19,438 bases of DNA, taken from assembly GCA_019119285.1 (NCBI GenBank), contig DWXJ01000099.1:1-19438 (forward strand), given 5' to 3'. The stretch comes from Merdimonas faecigallinarum (lineage in GTDB: Bacteria; Bacillota; Clostridia; Lachnospirales; Lachnospiraceae). Position numbers and translations under genes: made by a program. Each line of letters starts with the position of its first letter. The first letter of the stretch is position 1. The notes beneath the pieces are model-generated. The model saw nothing but the letters and a program-made list of their open reading frames with translations. It was not told where the DNA came from and searched no databases. Below are positions 13,698 through 19,438 of the stretch, piece by piece.

Positions 13698-14868
13698 CAT
13701 TTTCTGTGATATCTGACCAAAAGCTTTTTCCGTCACCCTGAAAACTTATGTTAAATATGTCGGCAATCGTGGCTGCTATGTCTGCATAACTGTGCCGAAT
13801 GCCCAGACCGCATCCCTTTTTCAAATGTTCGCCGAAACACAGACAGGGCACATACTCCCTGGTATGATCTGTTCCCGGGAATCCGGGGTCGCATCCATGA
13901 TCCGCTGTAAGGATCAGCACATCTTCCCGGCGCATCTTTCCCATCAGCTGCCGGATCTTCGGATCCACCTCATTCAACGCATTCACATATCCGTCAATGT
14001 CGTTGCGGTGCCCGTAGATCATATCAAAATCCACAAGATTTACAAAGCAAAGGCCTTCAAACTCTTTATCCATCAGTTCCAGCGTCTGCTCCATATTCCG
14101 GGTATTTCCTTTATTGGGAAATGTCTCCGTGATCCCGCGTCCGGCAAAAATATCATGGATCTTCCCTACGCCGATCACAGATTTTCCGGCTTTTTTCAGC
14201 GCATCCAGAAGTGTTTCCTTCGGGGGTTCCACGGAAAAATCATGGCGGTTTACCGTCCGCGTAAAATCAGGATATTCTCCCACAAAAGGTCTGGCGATCA
14301 CCCGGCCGACTCCGTGTTCTCCTGTCATGATCTTTCTGGCGATCCGGCCGTCCGCATAAAGTTCTTCCAGCGGAACCTTTTCTTCATGAGCTGCGATCTG
14401 AAAGACACTGTCTGCCGATGTATACACGATCAGCTTCCCGGTCTTAAGATGTTCCCTTCCATAATCGCGGATAACTTCCGTACCGGAATAAGGTCGGTTG
14501 CAAAGCACTCCCCTGCCGGTCTCTTTTTCAAACTCCCGGATGACCTCATCCGGAAATCCTTCCGGATAAACAGGCAGCGGCTTTGGCGAGATTACACCTG
14601 CAATCTCCCAGTGTCCCACTGTGGTATCTTTTCCGGCCGACTGTTCCTGAAGTTTCATATAACATCCGATCGTTTCTTCTTTCGTTTTTTGAAAAGAAGT
14701 CCCCTCAATCTGATAAAGGCCGAGTTCAGCCAGTGTGGGAACTTGCAGCTTCCCGCTTCTGACACAGGTGCCCAGTGTATCGCATCCGCTGTCACCGAAT
14801 CTGTCAGCATCCGGCGCGGCTCCTGCCCCTACGCTGTCCAGAACGATCAAAAATACACGTTTTGCCAT
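13669..14868 (-). CDS. deoB: phosphopentomutase
   Basis: The 399-residue enzyme interconverts ribose/deoxyribose 1-phosphate and 5-phosphate, linking nucleoside breakdown to central metabolism. It belongs to the alkaline-phosphatase superfamily. Visible features are the first metal ligand in IVLDSVG (Asp11), the phosphorylated threonine in GKDTTVGHWE (Thr82, equivalent to Thr85 of the Bacillus cereus enzyme), VYTSADSV, NRHDF, NLVDFD, ADHGCDP and GTDHTREYVP, which supply the two-manganese site. Length is standard. AAGGAG lies upstream of ATG 14868, 25 bp after the acetyltransferase gene. No nucleoside phosphorylase is adjacent, so it is not in a classical deo operon. The hydrogenase promoter lies within its final codons. 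Confidence 0.97.
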   Translation of the reverse strand: MAKRVFLIVLDSVGAGAAPDADRFGDSGCDTLGTCVRSGKLQVPTLAELGLYQIEGTSFQKTKEETIGCYMKLQEQSAGKDTTVGHWEIAGVISPKPLPVYPEGFPDEVIREFEKETGRGVLCNRPYSGTEVIRDYGREHLKTGKLIVYTSADSVFQIAAHEEKVPLEELYADGRIARKIMTGEHGVGRVIARPFVGEYPDFTRTVNRHDFSVEPPKETLLDALKKAGKSVIGVGKIHDIFAGRGITETFPNKGNTRNMEQTLELMDKEFEGLCFVNLVDFDMIYGHRNDIDGYVNALNEVDPKIRQLMGKMRREDVLILTADHGCDPGFPGTDHTREYVPCLCFGEHLKKGCGLGIRHSYADIAATIADIFNISFQGDGKSFWSDITENVDDSYRYLL

Positions 14869-14893
14869 TGGCGAACATCTCCTTTTTTCATCT

Positions 14894-15517
14894 TTACAGA
14901 TCGATCTTCTGATCTTTATAATAGTAGATCCTGTCTTTTTCTCCGATAGGTCTTAATACCCGGCAGGGATTTCCCACTGCCACTACATCTGACGGAATGT
15001 CTTTTGTCACGACGCTTCCGGCTCCGATCACAGTGTTATCGCCCACCGTCACGCCCGGAAGGATGATCACTCCGGCGCCGATCCATACATTTTTCCCGAT
15101 ATGCACCGGTATATTAAACTGATAGGCTTCCTGCCGGAGTTCCGGCAGGACCGGATGCCCCGCTGTCGCAATCGTCACATTGGGGCCGATCATAGTATAG
15201 TCTCCGATATAGATTTCTCCATCATCCACCAGAGTCAGGTTAAAATTCGCGTACACGTTTTTCCCCATATGTACGTGATGCCCTGCCCAGTTCGCATGAA
15301 ACGGCGGTTCCAGATAGACGCCCTCGCCGATCTCTGCAAACATTTCTTTTAAAAGCGCTTCCCTTTCCTCGTTCTGGGAAGGTCTGGTATGATTATACTC
15401 ATACAGGCGTTCCAGGCAGACTGCCTGATCCGCAAGCAGCTCCTCTCCTGTGGGAAGATAGAGTTTCCCTTCCATCATACGGCGGCGTTCCTCTTCCTCG
15501 CTAAACTGTTTCCTCAT
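14894..15517 (-). CDS. sugar O-acetyltransferase (LacA/Maa type, left-handed beta-helix)
   Basis: The 207-residue protein has the N-terminal helical Mac domain of maltose/galactoside acetyltransferases (about 12-65, LPTGEELLADQAVCLERLYEYN in pattern) followed by hexapeptide repeats (about 70-190), e.g. IGDYTMIGPNVTI, IGKNVWIGAGVII and VGDNTVIGAGSVV. The catalytic histidine is in TAGHPV. The C-terminus VAVGNPCRVLR is typical. It transfers acetyl from acetyl-CoA to a sugar hydroxyl in the cytoplasm, often viewed as detoxification of non-metabolisable sugars. AGGAGG before ATG 15517 lies inside the 3' end of the SseB-like gene, which it overlaps by 17 bp. Confidence 0.92.
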   Translation of the reverse strand: MRKQFSEEEERRRMMEGKLYLPTGEELLADQAVCLERLYEYNHTRPSQNEEREALLKEMFAEIGEGVYLEPPFHANWAGHHVHMGKNVYANFNLTLVDDGEIYIGDYTMIGPNVTIATAGHPVLPELRQEAYQFNIPVHIGKNVWIGAGVIILPGVTVGDNTVIGAGSVVTKDIPSDVVAVGNPCRVLRPIGEKDRIYYYKDQKIDL

Positions 15518-16277
15518 GAGTATCCTCCTTTTGCTGTCTTGCCGGATTTTTCCTGATGTTTAAAATGATATTCACTCCCAGCGGGTTGACCGCTACACCG
15601 GATACTCCGTTCAGGATAATATCCGGGATCTTGGACGCCTCAACCACGGAAGCCTTGAATTTTTTCTCCTTATCAAACTTACGAAACTCCGGGATATCGG
15701 TAAACACCGGCTGATATGTCTTGCCATCTTTCTGCTTGAGCACCGGGATTCCCTCTTTTTCATGCATAGCTACGATATAGCGCCCTTTCTGGAAATGCGC
15801 CAGCATCTCATCATTCAGTTCCTGCAGTTTTTCCGTCATTTTCCCGCCGTCTTTTTTGCGAAATTCCTGTACGAAATACAAAGCTGTCAAATGCATCTGC
15901 GGATTCTCAATCCGCATCTGTCCCTCAGGCAGCTTCTCCTCATCCTGACGGCGCACCAGTTCCGTAAGCTGGACACAGATCTCGCTATCCGTCCCACGAT
16001 CCACCAGAAGCGCATTAACGCCCATAGGAAAAAGTCCCGTATAGAAGGGCAGGAACATTTGATTTTTCATCTCGATGAGCTGGACCCGCTCCCCTGCATC
16101 CGACAATGTCTGGATCTCTTTCTCCGCCGTCTCCTTATCAAAATATAAGAGCACCTGATCATCAAAGGTTTCCGGATCGCAATAGACAAACGGCATCCGG
16201 GAACACAGAGAAAATACCAGGTAAAGATTCTGTGATGTTCTCAGTTTGTTTAAAGTCTCTTTCTTATCAGCTTTCAT
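15501..16277 (-). CDS. SseB-family protein of unknown function
   Basis: The 258-residue soluble protein has the C-terminal pattern of SseB-like proteins in Bacillota: PVFTDIPEFRKF, then SKIPDIILNGVSGVAVNPLGVNIIL. The N-terminal half has another mixed alpha/beta unit with FLPFYTG and MGVNALLVDRG, which looks like a related copy of the same fold (note the parallel MGVNALL and LGVNIIL strings), so the protein may be an internal duplication. SseB was first described in enterobacteria in connection with serine sensitivity, and no biochemical role can be stated here. AGGAAAGG lies upstream of ATG 16277. The acetyltransferase gene overlaps its 3' end. Confidence 0.75.
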   Translation of the reverse strand: MKADKKETLNKLRTSQNLYLVFSLCSRMPFVYCDPETFDDQVLLYFDKETAEKEIQTLSDAGERVQLIEMKNQMFLPFYTGLFPMGVNALLVDRGTDSEICVQLTELVRRQDEEKLPEGQMRIENPQMHLTALYFVQEFRKKDGGKMTEKLQELNDEMLAHFQKGRYIVAMHEKEGIPVLKQKDGKTYQPVFTDIPEFRKFDKEKKFKASVVEASKIPDIILNGVSGVAVNPLGVNIILNIRKNPARQQKEDTHEETV

Positions 16278-16324
16278 GTATGTTATGTCCTTTCCTCATA
16301 CTGTCTTCATCTTACCACGGCCGG

Positions 16325-16343
16325 ACAGGATGTTCAATCCTGT
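16325..16343 (-). repeat. 7-bp hairpin over the stop codon of the QueG-like gene
   Basis: ACAGGAT (16325-16331) and ATCCTGT (16337-16343) flank a 5-nt loop that includes part of the stop codon of the upstream gene. There is no U-run, so it may be a weak transcript-end structure or chance. A 56-bp gap to the SseB-like gene follows. Confidence 0.35.
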
Positions 16344-17008
16344 GTTCGGGTATACCTGCACACTGCAAAACACTTCCCGCAAAGATCTGTGCGGATCCCG
16401 GTCCGTTCATACATAATCTCCAGCTGTTTTTCATAACAGCTTTTTACGTCTACGATCTCATTTCTTGTCATTCCGGCCTCCCACAAGGTTCCTCTTAACG
16501 CTCCTGCCGGACAGTTCTGAACACACGCTGTACACTTCCCGCACCTGGACTTTGTGTAGGGCTCCTCCGTTTCCAGGGGAGCATCTGTGAATAAAGAAGA
16601 GATCCTGACTGCCGGTCCGTACTCCGGCGTGACCAGCAGACAATTCTTCCCGATCCAGCCAAGGCCTGCTCTTGCCGCCACGGTCTTGTGGGGAACCGGC
16701 GAGACATAGTCGTCATTTACCTTTACCCGGTCTGTGGTCTGTGCGTAAGCCTGAAATCCCCGTTCTTTTAAAAACGCCTCCCCTGCCAGGACGATCTGAT
16801 TTAATTTCTGGTTTAACTCATCGTACAAATGATAATATTCCACCGTAGGTCCATCTTTCAGATCGCGGACCACTTTTTTCGGAAGGGCAACCGCCACCGC
16901 GACTCCTACCGGATACCTGCAGTTCCCGATACCTGTCATATCACCGGCTCCGGCCAGGTCTGCGCCCTGCTCATATAACACCTGTTTCAATGCTTCTGTA
17001 AGACCCAT
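16334..17008 (-). CDS. short QueG-like double [4Fe-4S] protein
   Basis: The 224-residue protein resembles epoxyqueuosine reductase. It carries the family hallmark AARAGLGWIGKN (about 111-122) and two ferredoxin-type clusters, CGKCTACVQNCP (Cys156/159/162/166) and Cys191 with CGKCFAVC (Cys210/213/217). True QueG is over 300 residues with a longer cobalamin-binding region and C-terminal extension, and that extension is missing. It is therefore more likely one of the compact QueG paralogues found in clostridia, with unknown substrate, than the tRNA queuosine enzyme. It is cytoplasmic with no signal peptide. AAGGGAG precedes ATG 17008. Neighbours give no clear pathway. Confidence 0.85.
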   Translation of the reverse strand: MGLTEALKQVLYEQGADLAGAGDMTGIGNCRYPVGVAVAVALPKKVVRDLKDGPTVEYYHLYDELNQKLNQIVLAGEAFLKERGFQAYAQTTDRVKVNDDYVSPVPHKTVAARAGLGWIGKNCLLVTPEYGPAVRISSLFTDAPLETEEPYTKSRCGKCTACVQNCPAGALRGTLWEAGMTRNEIVDVKSCYEKQLEIMYERTGIRTDLCGKCFAVCRYTRTQD

Positions 17009-17047
17009 GCTTTTTTCTCCCTTCCGTCTATACTTCTGCTCCTGATC

Positions 17048-18103
17048 TTATTCTGCCAGAATTCTTCCTGTAACTTTATCTTTCACCTGTGAAAATGTCA
17101 GAACCGGCAAGGGCTGATCCGTATGTTCCCCGATCATTTTTTCCATCCAGACCATGTTATACCAGCATCCGAATTTGTAGCCGCTGTCATGGAACTCACC
17201 TGCCAGTCGAAATCCCATATGTTCATGGAACTGCACGCTGTTCCGGTCCAGATACTCATCTTCTTCCTTCGGGCAGGCAATGCAGGCATTCACGTTCAGA
17301 ATGTGCATCTCCTTCAGGATCGTCTCCAGTGCGTCGTAAAGCTTTCTTCCGGCTCCGCTGCGGCGTTCCTCCATATCCACATAGATGGACAATTCCACGG
17401 ACCATCCATATGCAGCGCGCTCTGCAAAGGCAGACGCATAGGCATAACCAATGATCCGACCGTCTCTGACAGCCACAATGTAAGGATATTTTTCCAGGGT
17501 TCTTTCCATCCTTTCCCGAAATTCTTCCACTGTGGGCACGTCATATTCAAATGTAATGGCGGTATCCGTCACATAAGGCGCATAGATTTCCAGAAGGCGT
17601 GGTGCATCCGAAAGGTTGGCGGTACGAAGCAGAATCTGTGCATGATCTTCCACTCCTGATCCTTTTGACCACTCCATTAGATACTCTTCTTCTCTGGTAT
17701 CTTTATCTGTCATTTTCCGCTGAATCCGAAATCCTTCTCGCTTATAAAAATGAACTGCTTTTTCATTTTTCTGGTAGACATGAAGTGTCAGCTCTTCATT
17801 CTGTTCTTTCACAAAATCCAGCAGAGCTTTGCCGATTCCCAAAGATCTGTACTGGCTTTTTACAAAGATCCCTGCAACATAGCTTTGATCCAGTCCAATA
17901 AATCCCAGAATTTCTCCGTTTTCCTCATAGACATACATCTCAGCCTGTAAAAACATTCCTTTTACCGAGGTAAGATTTTCCTTCCAATACTCTGACGGAA
18001 TAAAGGAATGGACTTCCACATTGGTATCCAGCCAGATTTTCGCTACCGAATCAATATCTTCTGCTGTCATGGCTCTGATCCGGCAGTTTTTCTCTTTTTT
18101 CAT
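17048..18103 (-). CDS. tandem GNAT acetyltransferase fusion
   Basis: The 351-residue protein contains two complete GNAT domains. The first (about 5-145) has the acetyl-CoA loop QYRSLGIG near residues 84-91 and a NEKAVHFYKREGF segment, like YjaB-type N-acetyltransferases. The second (about 155-325) has EERRSGAGRKLY as its CoA loop and EIYAPYVTDTAITFEY and HEHMGFRLAGEFHDSGYKFGCWYNMVWMEK, close in pattern to phosphinothricin-type acetyltransferases. Each is usually a separate protein. I place the start at ATG 18103, 7 nt after AGAAGG; the GTG at 18109 sits too close to that site. It starts 12 bp after the next gene upstream. Substrates are unknown; a resistance or amino-acid-modifying role is possible. 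Confidence 0.88.
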   Translation of the reverse strand: MKKEKNCRIRAMTAEDIDSVAKIWLDTNVEVHSFIPSEYWKENLTSVKGMFLQAEMYVYEENGEILGFIGLDQSYVAGIFVKSQYRSLGIGKALLDFVKEQNEELTLHVYQKNEKAVHFYKREGFRIQRKMTDKDTREEEYLMEWSKGSGVEDHAQILLRTANLSDAPRLLEIYAPYVTDTAITFEYDVPTVEEFRERMERTLEKYPYIVAVRDGRIIGYAYASAFAERAAYGWSVELSIYVDMEERRSGAGRKLYDALETILKEMHILNVNACIACPKEEDEYLDRNSVQFHEHMGFRLAGEFHDSGYKFGCWYNMVWMEKMIGEHTDQPLPVLTFSQVKDKVTGRILAE

Positions 18104-18115
18104 TCGCACACCTTC

Positions 18116-18928
18116 TTACTTTAATCTCCCGCAGGCAATATATATCTTTCCGCCCGCCAGGATATGCTGTTTTACGTTCCTTTGCAGGGATGTTTTCTCC
18201 GGCAGATTCCTATACTCTGTCTCCGGGACATCCTGGCATTGAAAGAGCCATTCCAGGAAATCACGTCCCGGTTCTCCCGGATCATAGATTTCAAATCGCT
18301 CCTGAAACTTCCGGATATTCGAGTCCTCCGGCAGCATGTTCTTTAACTGCGGATCCAAAAGCCAGGAATGACAGCGATATTCGCATCCTTCCATCTCCGG
18401 CTCATATTTCCCGAAAAAATCTTTCGCTTCTTTTAAAGATTTTTCCACAGATTCCGGAGAAAAATCCGCATCTGACGGGATATGAACCGCTATTCCAGGG
18501 CCGTCATCAAAGAGCTTTCGTTCATACTCCAGGGCTCCGATCCGGAACTCATGACATCCGGCCTGTCGGGCCGTCCACCAGTATCTGTCGAATTCATATC
18601 TTCCTGTCCTCTCATATGTCTCCTTAAGAAACCTGGGAAAACATTTCATCGTAGCAGTGTAAACGGAAGGCTCGATCCCCTTCCTGCTGTAAACCTCATA
18701 AGAATCCGCTGCAACCTTCAGCATGCAGACCAGCATTTTCATATGGTCTTTGTCGTCCGAAAGCTTCTGTTCCAGCCTGGTGTGTACGCTTTTCATTTTT
18801 TCATACTCAAAGAAATCCTGCCTGATATCCTCCAGGAAGGCAAAATCCGTCTCTGAAAGTATTTTTTCTATCCGAAGCTTTACTTCAGGCTGTATACCAA
18901 TCCTCTCACATAACTGTAAAACATCCAT
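18116..18928 (-). CDS. acyltransferase-domain protein with GNAT-like C-terminus
   Basis: The 270-residue protein matches, from family memory, the two-part N-acyltransferase N-terminal / GNAT_C proteins of Bacillota. A helical first half reaches about residue 110. The second half contains YWWTARQAGCHEFRIGALEYE, VHIPSDADFSPESV and CHSWLLDPQL with NMLPEDSNIRKFQ. Those strings are characteristic of this uncharacterised family. The start ATG is 2 bp after the stop of the kinase-like gene upstream, and its stop is 12 bp before the tandem GNAT start, so the three genes look co-transcribed. The substrate is unknown. Confidence 0.8.
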   Translation of the reverse strand: MDVLQLCERIGIQPEVKLRIEKILSETDFAFLEDIRQDFFEYEKMKSVHTRLEQKLSDDKDHMKMLVCMLKVAADSYEVYSRKGIEPSVYTATMKCFPRFLKETYERTGRYEFDRYWWTARQAGCHEFRIGALEYERKLFDDGPGIAVHIPSDADFSPESVEKSLKEAKDFFGKYEPEMEGCEYRCHSWLLDPQLKNMLPEDSNIRKFQERFEIYDPGEPGRDFLEWLFQCQDVPETEYRNLPEKTSLQRNVKQHILAGGKIYIACGRLK

Positions 18929-18930
18929 TT

Positions 18931-19437
18931 TTATCCCATTTTCCTTTTTCTTTCTCTCTCCAGATACTGTTCTGCCTCATCCCGGCTCCGAAAAGTATAA
19001 ATGTCCCGGCTGCCCCTGTATTTCTCCAACAGCGCATAGATTTCCGGCAGCTGATCTTTCGGAAAATCCAGGATCCACTGCCGGAACTCTTCGTCAAATT
19101 CTTCTTCCTTCCAGGGGATGTCCACCCGTTCCTTTCCGATGCGGGAAGTTGCCCCTTCCAGGCAGACCTCCAGCGGATAATCCAGAAAAAACACGGTGTC
19201 ACATTCCCGCATCCTCAGTTCCAGCGTCCGGTTGTAATTACCATCGATAATCCAGGCATCCTGGCTGACGATCTCACGGATACGTCGGTCAAATTCTTCT
19301 CTGGAAATGTTGGTGCGATCCGGTTTATGCCAGATCATATCCAGATAATACAGTGGAAGCCCTGTCAGTTCCTGAAGTTTTCTGGCAAAAGTGCTCTTTC
19401 CCGCTCCGGGACATCCGATCACCATCACTTTCTTCAT
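18931..19437 (-). CDS. P-loop kinase-like protein (adenylate-kinase-like / FlaR-type)
   Basis: The 168-residue protein opens with VMVIGCPGAGKST, a Walker A motif at residues 8-16, and continues with LPLYYLDMIWHKP and AWIIDGNYNRTLELRMRECDTVFFLDYPLEVC, the pattern of small P-loop proteins annotated as AAA-type ATPases or 'topology modulation' (FlaR) proteins. The fold is that of nucleoside or adenylate kinases, but the phosphate acceptor is unknown. The highly charged C-terminus (LERERKRKMG) is normal for the group. The ATG at 19437 is one base inside the right edge of the window, so its ribosome binding site and promoter are not visible. It heads the compact three-gene cluster with the acyltransferases. 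Confidence 0.85.
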   Translation of the reverse strand: MKKVMVIGCPGAGKSTFARKLQELTGLPLYYLDMIWHKPDRTNISREEFDRRIREIVSQDAWIIDGNYNRTLELRMRECDTVFFLDYPLEVCLEGATSRIGKERVDIPWKEEEFDEEFRQWILDFPKDQLPEIYALLEKYRGSRDIYTFRSRDEAEQYLERERKRKMG

Positions 19438-19438
19438 G

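Noticed and set aside
13792..14949. 385-codon open frame on the + strand opposite deoB
   Set aside because: It is the antisense shadow of a fully convincing deoB. It has no ribosome binding site or recognisable domain and is rich in His/Ser/Phe/Arg, as expected from the complement of coding DNA.
1..19438. CRISPR array, tRNA or rRNA genes, insertion sequences with terminal repeats
   Set aside because: No regularly spaced repeats, tRNA-like cloverleaf, rRNA sequence or transposase reading frame was seen anywhere in the window.

Overview
The window looks like a piece of a gut Lachnospiraceae (Bacillota, Clostridia) chromosome carrying the end of an integrated mobile element. The basis is moderate GC content, strong AGGAGG-type ribosome binding sites, consensus sigma-A promoters, and a gene set typical of that family: a clostridial [FeFe]-hydrogenase, a raffinose-type ABC importer with a GH36 alpha-galactosidase, lipoproteins of clostridial type, SseB-like and GNAT proteins. 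The genus cannot be fixed from the sequence.

Left end, 1 to about 3150: the terminal part of an integrative element. It holds the tail of an unidentified gene, a lipoprotein with two copies of one small domain, a small BECR-type nuclease-like protein (PBECR3-like, tentative), a dense intergenic block, and a large serine recombinase whose stop codon lies at the element boundary. The intergenic block (1388-1740) is the most surprising part. A perfect TTGACA-N17-TATAAT promoter overlaps the end of the nuclease-like gene and drives a predicted ~138-nt, highly folded RNA ending in an intrinsic terminator. Facing it, a second promoter (TTGCCA-N17-TACAAT) on the minus strand drives a predicted ~78-nt RNA that ends in its own terminator. 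A perfect 13-bp inverted repeat sits on that second promoter. The element has broken an ABC-transporter substrate-binding protein gene; only its first ~80 codons survive (3134-3391), and a 50-bp imperfect inverted repeat at the junction (3125-3174) is a candidate attachment site.

Middle, 3486-9852: an alpha-galactoside utilisation locus. An AraC/MsmR-type regulator is divergent from an operon of substrate-binding lipoprotein, two permeases and GH36 alpha-galactosidase. No ATPase gene is present, so a shared MsmX-type ATPase elsewhere is likely. The 271-bp divergent region contains promoters in both directions and several inverted repeats. A hairpin at 9881-9912 ends this operon and the oppositely oriented hydrogenase operon.

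Right half, 9881-19437, all on the minus strand. Reading in the direction of transcription: P-loop kinase-like protein, GNAT_C-type acyltransferase, tandem GNAT fusion, short QueG-like Fe-S protein, SseB-like protein, hexapeptide sugar O-acetyltransferase, phosphopentomutase (deoB), then a two-gene hydrogenase operon. The hydrogenase promoter lies inside the last codons of deoB. The hydrogenase catalytic subunit is a canonical HydA with every CpI ligand position conserved, but its partner is not the usual HydB/HydC pair. It is one protein fusing the NuoF C-terminal Fe-S domain to a GltD/NfnB-like FAD-NAD(P) reductase, which implies an unusual NAD(P)-coupled and possibly bifurcating hydrogenase.
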